NCBI GenBank assembly: GCA_030427245.1
Contig: JAUHXA010000035.1
Span: 1-64,000, forward strand
Reading direction: 5' to 3'
DNA: 64,000 nt
Origin: Bacteroidia bacterium
Lineage (GTDB): Bacteria > Bacteroidota > Bacteroidia > Chitinophagales > UBA2359
Made by a program: the position numbers and the translations under genes
The notes under the pieces: model-generated
Told to the model about the DNA's origin: nothing
The model's input: only the letters and a program-made list of their open reading frames with translations
Database searches by the model: none
Shown here: piece by piece, positions 6,878-14,375 of the stretch
How positions within the stretch are numbered: position 1 is the first letter of the stretch
Layout of the letters: each line of letters opens with the position of its first letter

Positions 6878-7879
6878 ATGGTAAGCGTTGAAAAAAAATA
6901 CGGTTTAAGAGAATACAAAGCCAACGAAGTTGTTTGGTTTAGAAAAACCAAAGAAGCATTTGGCGGGCTATCAAATATGTGTTCAGGCTATCAATTAGAG
7001 GTCAACGGACATAGAATATTAACATCAGAAGCATTGTATCAGGCGTGTAGATTTCCTGATTTACCTGATGTGCAACAAATAATCATCAATGAGAAAAGCC
7101 CAATGACCGCAAAGATGAAAAGCAAACCCCATAGAATACATACACGAGAAGACTGGGATAATGCAAGAGTTGCGATAATGAGGTGGTCATTACAGGTTAA
7201 ACTTGCTCAAAATTTCATAAAATTCGGAAAGTTGTTAGAAGAAACTTATCCAAAGCAAATTGTAGAAGACTCTCGAAAAGATAGATTTTGGGGTGCTGTA
7301 AGAGAAAAGAACGATGAAAATATCCTAACTGGCGTAAATGCCCTTGGCAGATTACTAATGGAACTAAGACAAAAATACATGTCTGAAAGCAGATATGACT
7401 TGCTTGTAGTCGAACCTTTGCAAATCAAGAACTTTAAATTATTTGGAGAGGAAATAGAAAGAATTGATGAACGAATGAATTTTGTAAATAGCTTAATCAA
7501 AGGTTGGGGGTTAAGCAGTTATTTTTCTTTAGAGAAGTTGAAAGAATTTGATGAAGCCTCATATTCGACTAAAAAAGATATAAGCTCATCTGTTAATGAA
7601 CCGCTTTTTGATTCTCCAAAGAATGGATTTAAAGCAAAGACAGAAAATGAAGAAAGCGAAGAAGATTTTATAGCTGACAAAGTGATGTTAATTCTAAAAT
7701 ATGGGAAAGCATTTTCTTCAAAAGATTTGATTAAAAGGGCAAGAGTTAGTTGGAAGACAAGTAAAATGACATCATTCCTTAAAAAACTTGAAGGAGTAGA
7801 GGTAATAAAAGGAAGTCCATTAAAATTTAAACTAAGCCAACCTGGAGAAGAAAATACTCTATTCTCAAACATAAAATAG
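6878..7879 (+). CDS. NADAR domain protein with C-terminal extension
   Basis: 333 residues. The N-terminal ~165 residues form a NADAR (YbiA-like) domain: VVWFRKTKEAFGGLSNM, the catalytic-site TSEALYQACRF, then DSRKDRFWGAVRE and NALGRLLMELR. NADAR proteins cleave N-glycosidic bonds; members remove ADP-ribose from guanine in DNA (DarT antitoxins) or hydrolyse riboflavin-pathway intermediates. The C-terminal ~170 residues are not recognised but include a region (about 260-325) that could be a winged helix. It is co-oriented with the PRTase-like gene 45 bp upstream and ends just before the cassette attC. No DarT-like toxin gene is nearby, so a role as a simple antitoxin is not supported. Confidence 0.82.
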   Translation: MVSVEKKYGLREYKANEVVWFRKTKEAFGGLSNMCSGYQLEVNGHRILTSEALYQACRFPDLPDVQQIIINEKSPMTAKMKSKPHRIHTREDWDNARVAIMRWSLQVKLAQNFIKFGKLLEETYPKQIVEDSRKDRFWGAVREKNDENILTGVNALGRLLMELRQKYMSESRYDLLVVEPLQIKNFKLFGEEIERIDERMNFVNSLIKGWGLSSYFSLEKLKEFDEASYSTKKDISSSVNEPLFDSPKNGFKAKTENEESEEDFIADKVMLILKYGKAFSSKDLIKRARVSWKTSKMTSFLKKLEGVEVIKGSPLKFKLSQPGEENTLFSNIK

Positions 7880-7891
7880 AAGAAGAAAAAC

Positions 7892-7962
7892 GCCGTAGAA
7901 CAAAGTGCAAAACGGCAAGTGGGGCTATGCGCCCCACCTGCGTTTAGCCGAGACCGTTGGGC
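7892..7962 (+). other. attC-like site of the PRTase-NADAR cassette
   Basis: A degenerate inverse core (GTAGAAC, 7895-7901) is followed by AAAGTGCAAAACGGC. A perfect GTGGGGC/GCCCCAC hairpin (7919-7936) and a distal arm CGTTTAGCCGAGACC lead into the core GTTGGGC (7956-7962). The inverse core does not complement the cassette's 5' core GTTAGGC, which suggests that the 5' end of this cassette was replaced. Confidence 0.55.
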
Positions 7963-8299
7963 AGAAATCCCTCTCCTTCGTCGAGCGATTTCTGCCCAAC
8001 GGAGCGAGCGATATTGTTACGATATTCTCGTTCCGTTAAGTTTTAGGCATGTCCTAAAGCTGGGTCGTGCCTTCTTTACGCTTTGGGAAAGGTTCAGTCG
8101 TTGGGCACGGACTACGACTGTTGAATTTTAGAATTCGCCTTCCATAAGGCAGAAGGCACTATCCGCCAACACTGTGTACACGCAATAGCACCCACTATTG
8201 CAGGTTCACAGTTACTTACATTTTTTTAAAGGTACGTACCTTAGCAGCGAGCTTTCGCTACACGTGGTCGTGGGTGCGACTGCGTGTACACTCGCTCCG
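7956..8299 (+). repeat. Spacer cassette R5
   Basis: Fifth copy, with cores GTTGGGC (7956), GCCCAAC (7994-8000) and exit GTTGAAC (8299-8305), and GAATTC at 8131-8136. It shares its substitutions with R1, notably AGTTTTAGG in the palindrome, which still pairs with CCTAAAGCT through a G-T wobble. It is the last R unit; from here on the spacers belong to the S family. Confidence 0.8.
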
Positions 8300-8359
8300 T
8301 TGAACAAAATTTCACCATATAAATTATTGACAATGTTTTAATTAGTTCAATTTTAACAA

Positions 8360-8393
8360 TATTTTTGCAGTATTCAATCACTTAAAAATACTG
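8360..8393 (+). promoter_or_regulatory. Promoter -7 element plus covarying hairpin/operator
   Basis: TATTTTTG (8360-8367) fits the Bacteroidota -7 element TAnnTTTG. It is followed at once by the inverted repeat CAGTATT (8368-8374) / AATACTG (8387-8393), seven bases before the start codon. The same arrangement recurs at 10175-10208, and at 15967-15992 the arms read CAGTGTT / AACACTG, a compensatory change. No good -33 TTG at the usual spacing is visible. Confidence 0.55.
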
Positions 8394-8399
8394 TCAAAA

Positions 8400-8660
8400 A
8401 TGGATACAATCAGCCAAGAATTAGAAGCCTTAGACAACTACCTACAACTCAAAAACTACAGCCTTGCCACCCGCAAATCCTACGGCTGCGCCCTCAAACA
8501 ATTCCTCCATTGGCGCATCAAACAAGGCTTCTCTGCAGAATTAGACCAGACCCAAGCCCGCCGATACATCCTCTATCGCTACGACCAAGGCTTGAAGTGG
8601 CAAACCATCAACGGTGACTATTCCGCCATGCTGCGTTATTTCCGAGAGGTCAAAAAATAG
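8400..8660 (+). CDS. Tyrosine recombinase N-terminal (core-binding, SAM-like) domain only
   Basis: 86 residues, MDTISQELEALDNYLQ to REVKK. The pattern LDNYLQLKNYSLATRKSY, then FLHW and TINGDYSAMLRYF is the helical core-binding domain that precedes the catalytic domain in XerC/D- and IntI-like recombinases. A stop codon ends the frame where the inter-domain linker would be, and no R-H-R-Y catalytic domain follows. It is either a truncated integrase remnant or a stand-alone DNA-binding protein. Intact reading frame, promoter and hairpin are retained here, while the copies at 10215 and 15999 are broken. The parent might be the array's own integrase or an unrelated transposon recombinase; the fragment cannot decide this. 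Confidence 0.6.
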   Translation: MDTISQELEALDNYLQLKNYSLATRKSYGCALKQFLHWRIKQGFSAELDQTQARRYILYRYDQGLKWQTINGDYSAMLRYFREVKK

Positions 8661-8965
8661 CTATCTCCACTTCAAATCCAACGAATTAATCACTTCTCAC
8701 CCCCTAATTTCTAAAATGAAACAATCCGTAGATGTATAAATTTGACCTTACACCCATTTTTGTTATTTTTACCAAACAGGAAAGTCAGACAAAAACCATA
8801 GCCTTTCCCCTATACTCCATTTCGGGCGGAACCGGTGGCTAAATTGAAATCCGTTTTTTCGCTTGGCAGATATGATATATAAAGAAAAAGAAGGCGGCGG
8901 CGCACAATAAAGTGTAGCTGACGTTAGCGATAATAAATCATTGAACCTAACATTTTCAACTTAAC

Positions 8966-10084
8966 ATGAAATTAACTCCAAAGGCGAAAAGAAACATTTC
9001 AAGGATTATTCCCTTCGCCATTATCTGGCTAGTGAGTGGATGGATAGTTGATGTAACGGAGCTCGGAGTAACACGTAATCAAAACCTCAATTCAGATACT
9101 GATATTGCCTTGACCGCCCCAGTGCTGATATTTGCTAGCCTCGCAAATATCCTGGTTGGAGCTATTGTAGGAGCTTTAGAAGTGGTTTATTTAGAAAAGA
9201 GATTCTCAAACCGAACACTGAGTGCTAAGATTTTTTACAAATTCTTAATCTACCTTGCCTTATTTATTATCATTATAGTCCTCCTTTATCCTGTGGCATT
9301 TACGCTCGAAACAGGCATAAGTTTGCTAAAAGTTGATGCTTGGCAAAAATTGGGTAGATTCTTAGTAAGTATCTCTTTTTTTATCACCCTATTTCATTTG
9401 TCTGTAAGGCTTATGGTTTGTTTGATATATTCAGCTATAAGTGAAAACTTAGGACACCATGTGTTTTTAAATTTTTTTTCCGGGAAATACCATCAACCCC
9501 AAATTGAAAAGCGGATTTTCATGTTCCTAGACATGAATTCTTCGACTACAATAGCCGAATCTCTAGGCCACATAAAATACTTCAAATTACTGGACACCTA
9601 TTACAATAGTATGTCAGACCCCATCATCAATTCATTCGGTGAAGTCTACCAGTACATAGGAGATGAAATCGTGATTTCATGGAAACCTGATAAGGGGATT
9701 TACCAGGCAAACTGCATCAAATGTTTCTTTGACATATGCAATCATCTCAATGAACAAAAAGAAGTTTTATTTCATGAATTTGGCTTTGAAATTGGTTTCA
9801 AAGCTGGGATTCATTTCGGTGAAGTCACTATTGGAGAAATTGGAGCCTTAAAAAGGGAAATCGTATTTACGGGAGATGTCTTAAATACAACCGCTCGAAT
9901 CCAAAGTCTTTGTAAGGAATTAAAATCTGACTTACTGATCTCAGGTGCAATTAAAGAATTATTACCCCATTCTAACTATCAATATAGCTCTAAAGGAGAG
10001 ATAGAACTGAAAGGAAGAAATAAGAAAGAAGAACTGTTTAGCGTAACTTTAGAAAAGAAGCCGACAATCGCTAACAATATGTAA
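8966..10084 (+). CDS. Membrane class III adenylate/guanylate cyclase
   Basis: 372 residues. The N-terminal ~165 residues hold several hydrophobic segments (around 12-28, 48-72, 85-112, 130-160) consistent with a membrane anchor. The C-terminal half is a class III nucleotidyl cyclase domain: FMFLDMNSST (first metal Asp), YQYIGDEIVISW (second Asp), HFGEVTIGEIG, and LNTTARIQS (transition-state Asn/Arg). It would make cAMP or cGMP at the inner membrane; which one is not clear from sequence. The last codons and stop run into the attC (ending PTIANNM), so the gene belongs to the cassette. A Crp-family regulator gene lies two cassettes downstream, but no link is shown. Confidence 0.85.
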   Translation: MKLTPKAKRNISRIIPFAIIWLVSGWIVDVTELGVTRNQNLNSDTDIALTAPVLIFASLANILVGAIVGALEVVYLEKRFSNRTLSAKIFYKFLIYLALFIIIIVLLYPVAFTLETGISLLKVDAWQKLGRFLVSISFFITLFHLSVRLMVCLIYSAISENLGHHVFLNFFSGKYHQPQIEKRIFMFLDMNSSTTIAESLGHIKYFKLLDTYYNSMSDPIINSFGEVYQYIGDEIVISWKPDKGIYQANCIKCFFDICNHLNEQKEVLFHEFGFEIGFKAGIHFGEVTIGEIGALKREIVFTGDVLNTTARIQSLCKELKSDLLISGAIKELLPHSNYQYSSKGEIELKGRNKKEELFSVTLEKKPTIANNM

Positions 10085-10120
10085 ACTGCATTAAAACGCA
10101 GTTTATAATTAACGTCGAAC
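10069..10120 (+). other. attC-like site of the cyclase cassette
   Basis: The inverse core CGCTAAC (10069-10075) is an exact complement of the cassette's unusual 5' core GTTAGCG (8923-8929). It is followed by the perfect stem TAAACTGC/GCAGTTTA and the exit core GTCGAAC (10114-10120). At ~52 bp it is short but within the attC range. The gene's stop codon lies inside it. Confidence 0.62.
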
Positions 10121-10577
10121 AAATTTAACTATATAAATATGTGATAATGTTTTAATTGCGCTAATTTTACATTCTATTTTTGCAGTATTCAATCACTTGA
10201 TAATACTGTCAAAAATGGATACAATCAGCCAAGAATTAGAAGTTTTAGACAACTACCTACAACTCAAAAACTACAGCCTTAGCACCCGCAATTCCTACGG
10301 CTGCGCTCTCAAACAATTCCTCCATTGGCGCATCAAATAGGGGTTTTTTGAAGAATTAGACCAGACCCAAGCCCGCAAATAAATCTTTCTAAAATGAAAC
10401 AACCCATAGATGTATAAATTGGACTTTTCCTTCAATTTTGTTATTTTTACGAAGCAGGAAAGTCAGACAAAAACCATAGCCTTTCCCTTATACCCAATTT
10501 CGTTCAACTGAAATGTCTGCGATAGTGAAGTTTGGTGTATTGTCCGAAGGGTTGGGAGGCGCAGAGATTCCTTAGTG
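10114..10577 (+). repeat. Spacer cassette S2
   Basis: Second member of the recombinase-fragment spacer family. It has core GTCGAAC, a leader with TATTTTTG (10175-10182) and the CAGTATT/AATACTG hairpin, the broken fragment gene, and a terminal attC (10502-10583). That attC has inverse core GTTCAAC, arms ATGTCTGCG / CGCAGAGAT and exit core GTTAGTG (10577-10583). The inverse core complements GTTGAAC, the 5' core seen at 8299, with one difference from its own 5' core. Confidence 0.68.
10215..10340 (+). pseudogene. Broken copy of the recombinase N-terminal fragment
   Basis: It starts like the gene at 8400 (MDTISQELE, KNYSLSTRNSYGCALKQFLHWRIK) but meets an in-frame TAG at 10338-10340 in place of the Gln codon following RIK. 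The following DNA still aligns with the intact copy until about 10378, where it jumps to the conserved downstream block. It cannot make a useful protein. Confidence 0.7.
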
Positions 10578-10583
10578 TTAGTG
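10502..10583 (+). other. attC-like site shared by the S spacers
   Basis: The inverse core GTTCAAC (10502-10508) and arm ATGTCTGCG pair with CGCAGAGAT and the exit core GTTAGTG. The same ~82-bp site ends S3 (14516-14597, arms perfectly complementary) and S4 (16232-16313, more mismatches). The conserved centre contains GTCCGAAGGGTTGGGAGG. Confidence 0.62.
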
Positions 10584-10650
10584 GCAAGCCAAAAGAATAA
10601 ACTCTTGGATTTAAACGAAAATTTGACAAAAATTTAAACACTACTTAACA

Positions 10651-11178
10651 ATGGAAAATATCAAAGTTAGTAAAACAAAAAAAGTCTTAAAAGGTGATAT
10701 TCTTTTAAGTCATGGAGATATTGCTAAATATGGTTTTAGAGTAAAAAGCGGTTGTCTAAAAAGTTATGTTATTGATAATGCAGGCAAAGAACACATCTTG
10801 CAATTTGCTCCAGAAGATTGGCTAATTGGAGATATGGACAGTGCGACCAATAAAAAACCTTCCGTTATTTTTATTGATGCCATCGAAGACAGTGAGGTTT
10901 CATTTATTTCAACTTCTGATTTTGGTGATTTTCATAGTTTAGAAAAAGAATTGCTTGCAGAAATGAGTATTAAACTCCGAAACAATTTAATCGCAACCAA
11001 CAAAAGGATTATCAGTTTATTGAGTGCTACTGCCAAAGAACGATACATAGAATTCACAAATACTTACCCTACTTTAGTACAGCGACTCCCGCTAAAACTT
11101 ATCGCTTCTTACATTGGCATTACGCCAGAATATTTGAGTGACCTGAGACGAAAAATTTCAAAAAGTCAAAAAAAATAA
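10651..11178 (+). CDS. Crp/Fnr-family transcriptional regulator
   Basis: 175 residues. The N-terminal ~120 residues form a cyclic-nucleotide-binding-type beta barrel (KGDILLSHGDIAKYGFRVKSG, then LQFAPEDWLIGDM). The C-terminal helix-turn-helix reads RLPLKLIASYIGITPEYLSDLRRKI, a variant in which the usual PRxxLA motif is short, as in many Bacteroidota Crp-like proteins. It is the first gene of a six-gene + strand cluster that ends at 14358 and probably controls it. The ligand is not predictable. There are 115 bp between this gene and the next, so the downstream genes may have their own promoter (CAACTTTG near 11239). Confidence 0.85.
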   Translation: MENIKVSKTKKVLKGDILLSHGDIAKYGFRVKSGCLKSYVIDNAGKEHILQFAPEDWLIGDMDSATNKKPSVIFIDAIEDSEVSFISTSDFGDFHSLEKELLAEMSIKLRNNLIATNKRIISLLSATAKERYIEFTNTYPTLVQRLPLKLIASYIGITPEYLSDLRRKISKSQKK

Positions 11179-11293
11179 GCCAAAAGCACACTTCTTAAGC
11201 TATCTTAATTTTTATCTGCTGTTTCTCCCGCAACTTTGTGTCATCAATTAATCAATAGACTTTTACTTTAAAGTTTATTCAAAAAAATAAAAA

Positions 11294-11824
11294 ATGACAC
11301 CAATTAAATTTCTAGGAATGATTGCAGCTATCGTTTTATGCTCTGCATTTACAATCAACAATTCAATGTCTTGGCAAATAGCGGAAGGATATTCCATAAA
11401 ATTTGCAGGAACAGATGTGGAAGGCATTTTTAAAACGATGAGCGGAGATATTCAATTTGATGAAAACAACTTGGATGCATCCAAGTTTTCAACCTCTATT
11501 GATGTTGCATCCATTAATACTGGTAATGGGATGAAAAACAAACATGCCGTAAGTAAAAAATGGTTTGATGCAGAAACATATCCAGCTATAACATTCAATT
11601 CGAGCAAATTTAGCAAAACAGATACTGGATACGAAGTGACTGGAACACTTGAAATCCACGGTACTCAAAAAGAAATAAGCATCCCTTTTACATTTTCTGA
11701 TAATACCTTCAACGGCGAATTTAGCGTCAACAGAATGGACTTTGGAGTAGGCACCATGAAAGGCATGTCGAAAAAAGTATCCAATGAAATTAAGTTGGAA
11801 ATCTCTGTCCCTGTAACAAAATAA
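11294..11824 (+). CDS. YceI-family periplasmic lipocalin-like protein
   Basis: 176 residues with a signal peptide (MTPIKFLGMIAAIVLCSAF). The body shows the YceI pattern: YSIKFAGTDVEGIFKTMSGDIQFD, then KNKHAVSKKWFDAETYPAITFNSS, GTLEIHGTQKEISIPF and a final beta strand. YceI proteins form a lipocalin-like barrel that binds isoprenoid or quinone-type lipids in the periplasm. In Bacteroidota they commonly sit with DoxX and cytochrome-b-like membrane proteins under a Crp-like regulator, as here. The next gene starts 27 bp downstream. Confidence 0.88.
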   Translation: MTPIKFLGMIAAIVLCSAFTINNSMSWQIAEGYSIKFAGTDVEGIFKTMSGDIQFDENNLDASKFSTSIDVASINTGNGMKNKHAVSKKWFDAETYPAITFNSSKFSKTDTGYEVTGTLEIHGTQKEISIPFTFSDNTFNGEFSVNRMDFGVGTMKGMSKKVSNEIKLEISVPVTK

Positions 11825-11850
11825 TTCTTTCCACATTCAAATTTCTTATC

Positions 11851-12243
11851 ATGATAAAATTACTCATTCACGGAGTAGTAGCTGGTCTATTGGCTGGGAT
11901 GGCAGGCATTATCTACCTCAATATCTATATAGAAGCTTTCGGAGTTGATTACAGTCAGATTATCAACACGGGAGCTATATTAGGTTCTAGTTTGATAGCT
12001 TGTATGCTGATGACGCTGGGATATGCAGCTTTGTTTAAATTCGATAAACAAAATTTGCAGGGTTGGTTAAACATATTGATTGCGGTGCTTTCATTTGCCA
12101 GTATTATTGGTCCTATCGGGATGAGTTTGCCGCTTGATATTGAATTTCCAGAATTATTTCCAGGTTTAGTCGTACCGATGCACTTCTTCCCTGCATTGGC
12201 GTTTTTTACCATTTATCCTTTTTTAAAACAAAATAAATTATAA
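11851..12243 (+). CDS. Small four-helix membrane protein, function unknown
   Basis: 130 residues, mostly hydrophobic, with four predicted membrane segments (about 6-27, 37-60, 70-88 and 100-123). I do not recognise a conserved catalytic motif. It lies between the YceI gene and the DoxX gene, with only 4 bp to the latter, so it is almost certainly co-transcribed. A role in membrane redox or stress together with DoxX is inferred from position only. Confidence 0.7.
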   Translation: MIKLLIHGVVAGLLAGMAGIIYLNIYIEAFGVDYSQIINTGAILGSSLIACMLMTLGYAALFKFDKQNLQGWLNILIAVLSFASIIGPIGMSLPLDIEFPELFPGLVVPMHFFPALAFFTIYPFLKQNKL

Positions 12244-12247
12244 CAAA

Positions 12248-12658
12248 ATGACAAATCAAAAAAATAATAAAGCCATGAATATCGCCCTTTGGGTGGTGCA
12301 AGTACTATTAGGACTTATCTTTTTAATGGCTGGTGCAACAAAATCTTTTCAGTCAATAGAAGTCATGGCAGAATCATTGCCTTGGGTGACTTCCGTCCCC
12401 GCTGGATTAGTCCGTTTTATTGGTATTAGTGAATTATTAGGAGGCATAGGTTTGTTACTTCCTTCTATTCTTCGAATCAAACCACACTTAACAGTTTGGG
12501 CAGCCATAGGCTTGACAATAGTGATGGTTTTGGCAGCTTTATTCCATGCTTCAAGAGGAGAGTTTCCTGCTATCGGGGCGAATGTTGTATTCATTGCGCT
12601 AACTGCATTTGTGGCATGGGGAAGAAGCAAAAAAGCACCTATTTTTCCTAAAGGATAA
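12248..12658 (+). CDS. DoxX-family membrane protein
   Basis: 136 residues with four membrane segments. The DoxX signature is visible as LLGLIFLMAGATKSF near the N-terminus, GISELLGGIGLLLPS in the second helix region and ALFHASRGEF before the last helix. DoxX-like proteins are small inner-membrane proteins linked to redox and oxidative-stress functions. It overlaps none of its neighbours and precedes a 104-bp gap that contains a strong hairpin. Confidence 0.85.
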   Translation: MTNQKNNKAMNIALWVVQVLLGLIFLMAGATKSFQSIEVMAESLPWVTSVPAGLVRFIGISELLGGIGLLLPSILRIKPHLTVWAAIGLTIVMVLAALFHASRGEFPAIGANVVFIALTAFVAWGRSKKAPIFPKG

Positions 12659-12684
12659 GGATTTCGTAAAGTACAACCTTGGGC

Positions 12685-12736
12685 ATGAGGACAAAATAAA
12701 TTGGTATTCTTTCATCGTTTCTTATTTTGTCCTCAT
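12685..12736. terminator. Perfect 15-bp hairpin inside the operon
   Basis: ATGAGGACAAAATAA (12685-12699) and TTATTTTGTCCTCAT (12722-12736) are exact complements separated by 22 bases. The downstream sequence is only moderately T-rich, so it may be an attenuator, an RNA-stability element or an operator instead of a full terminator. Confidence 0.5.
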
Positions 12737-12762
12737 CTCTTAATTTTAAATAAATTACAAAA

Positions 12763-13368
12763 ATGGAGCATTTAAAATCATTATTAACAGGCAAATATAT
12801 CCTTTGGTTAATCTTGGCAATTCCGGGAGTCATGGCTACCATTAATTATATTAAGGAGCAACTTGACTATAATATGATGATGCATATCACTGGTGAATTT
12901 GCTGGTCGATTTTTAGTCATCAGTTTAATCGCAACCCCTATCGCTTTGATGTTTCCGAAAGGTCGAGTATCGAAATGGCTCATCAGAAATCGGAGGTTTT
13001 TCGGAGTAGCGGCTTTTGCTTACACTTTATTGCATACCATTTTTTATATACTGGAATATCCGTTTAGTCAATTGGTCAATGAATTTTCAGATGTTGCTAT
13101 TTTGACTGGATGGGTTGCCTTTTTTATTTTTATCCCGTTGGCGATGACGAGTACAGATGCAGCCGTAAAAAGGATGGGAACTGCTTGGAAAAAATTACAG
13201 CGATGGGTTTATTTAGCTGCTGTAATGGCTTTTGCACATTGGGCATTATTGGGTTTGCAAGGAGAACACGCAAGTATGGGGGGCGCATTATTTCATTTTG
13301 CACCTGTGATGTTTTTGCAGGTGTATAGAATTTGGAAACAACAAAAGAATACTTTAAAGCTAAATTAG
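12763..13368 (+). CDS. Ferric-reductase-like / MsrQ-like heme membrane protein
   Basis: 201 residues with about six hydrophobic helices. It resembles the ferric-reductase-like transmembrane domain family (MsrQ/YedZ). His residues in AYTLLHTIFYILEY and MAFAHWALLGLQGEH are placed to bind heme, and KGRVSKWLIRNRRFFGVAAF matches the helix-connecting region. MsrQ delivers quinol electrons to periplasmic partners, but no msrP is adjacent. Instead the next gene begins directly after the stop codon (TAG then ATG), indicating tight coupling to an exported VOC protein. Confidence 0.78.
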   Translation: MEHLKSLLTGKYILWLILAIPGVMATINYIKEQLDYNMMMHITGEFAGRFLVISLIATPIALMFPKGRVSKWLIRNRRFFGVAAFAYTLLHTIFYILEYPFSQLVNEFSDVAILTGWVAFFIFIPLAMTSTDAAVKRMGTAWKKLQRWVYLAAVMAFAHWALLGLQGEHASMGGALFHFAPVMFLQVYRIWKQQKNTLKLN

Positions 13369-14358
13369 ATGGAGCGTAAAACATTTTTAAAAAAACTTTT
13401 AGGCGGAACAACTTTAATCACAGCCTCAACTTTAATATCAATGGATGGATTTTCTACGATTGTCAATGCTTTGTCGCATGACAATAAAAACAATAATAAT
13501 TCAAATGACTTTGCCACCTATGGTGCCATTCACTTGAACATTACGAATATTAAAAAAGCGACGGTTTTCTGGACAAAAATAGTGGGTATGAAACTCCGAG
13601 AAACCTCAGGAAACAGAGCTGAATTTGGAACGGAGACTAAGACATTAGTCGTCGTTCATGAAACCGCAAAAAAGTCTTATCAAAAAGGATACAGTGGGCT
13701 TTATCATTTTGCTATTCATGCACCTAATGAAGCTGAATTTGCCAGTATGATAAATCGCCTAAACGTCAATCGATACCCTTATTCTCCGATTGACCATACG
13801 ATGTCGAAGTCCGTTTATTTAGATGAACCCGATGGAATCAATATTGAATTTACATTGGAAACTCCAGAGCGGTTTAAAAGAGTCGTTACAACAGGCGGAC
13901 TTAAAATAGAAGGTGCTGATGGTATTGTTCGCTCTGCCTCGGAACGCTTGGATGTAAATGAGGTTTTGAATGCTGTAAAAGATAAAAGTTTCAGTGAAAA
14001 TCTTTCAGACGACTCTTATATTGGTCATGTGCATTTATATGCCAACAATGTGGAGGAATCTAATGAATTTTATAAAAAAATGGGCTTTATACAATTCAAC
14101 TATCTTCCACAATTTATGTACGCCGATTTGGGAGCAGGAGGCGATTATCAACATCGAATTGTTATGAACTCATGGCATGGTCAAAACCGACCTTTAGCGC
14201 CAAAGGGAAGCGCAGGGATGAGGCATTTTCAAATAAATTATAAAGACAAAAGTAAGTTCCAACAAGCATTAAAGAATATTCCTGATTATGAAGAAAAAGA
14301 GACAGGCTATTGGTTGAATGATGCAACTGGCAACAAAATTTTAGTAAAAATGGGCTAA
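13369..14358 (+). CDS. Exported VOC-family (glyoxalase/extradiol dioxygenase-like) protein
   Basis: 329 residues. A hydrophobic N-terminus (RKTFLKKLLGGTTLITASTL) suggests export. Two vicinal-oxygen-chelate modules follow: the first has metal-type ligands in GAIHLNI, YHFAIHAP and GINIEFTLE; the second has GHVHLYAN and MRHFQINY. This layout matches CatE-like two-domain proteins. The substrate is unknown. The start codon abuts the preceding gene's stop. The stop TAA sits in GGCTAAC (14353-14359), which looks like the inverse core of a lost attC. The DNA then jumps into a truncated spacer, so the 3' end of this cassette has been deleted. Confidence 0.8.
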   Translation: MERKTFLKKLLGGTTLITASTLISMDGFSTIVNALSHDNKNNNNSNDFATYGAIHLNITNIKKATVFWTKIVGMKLRETSGNRAEFGTETKTLVVVHETAKKSYQKGYSGLYHFAIHAPNEAEFASMINRLNVNRYPYSPIDHTMSKSVYLDEPDGINIEFTLETPERFKRVVTTGGLKIEGADGIVRSASERLDVNEVLNAVKDKSFSENLSDDSYIGHVHLYANNVEESNEFYKKMGFIQFNYLPQFMYADLGAGGDYQHRIVMNSWHGQNRPLAPKGSAGMRHFQINYKDKSKFQQALKNIPDYEEKETGYWLNDATGNKILVKMG

Positions 14359-14375
14359 CATTTTTTTTTTGGAAC

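Larger units (their letters stand above)
8299..8923 (+). repeat. Spacer cassette S1 with recombinase N-terminal fragment
   Basis: First and longest of four related spacers. It begins at the core GTTGAAC and carries a conserved ~95-bp leader, a short gene (8400-8660) and a downstream conserved block (8712-8825) shared with the units at 10114, 14376 and 15905. In this copy the terminal attC (expected inverse core GTTCAAC) has been replaced by unrelated sequence before the next core GTTAGCG (8923-8929). The stretch 8661-8965 holds no further gene. Confidence 0.65.

Noticed and set aside
6878-7879. NADAR gene as half of a DarT-DarG-type toxin-antitoxin pair
   Set aside because: The partner gene is a PRTase-like protein and has no DarT features.
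306-8299. R repeats as a CRISPR array
   Set aside because: Units are ~344 bp with gene-sized, gene-bearing intervals and no cas genes.
306-8299. R repeats as insertion sequences
   Set aside because: No transposase frame and no target duplications; the ends behave as recombination cores with exact inverse cores.
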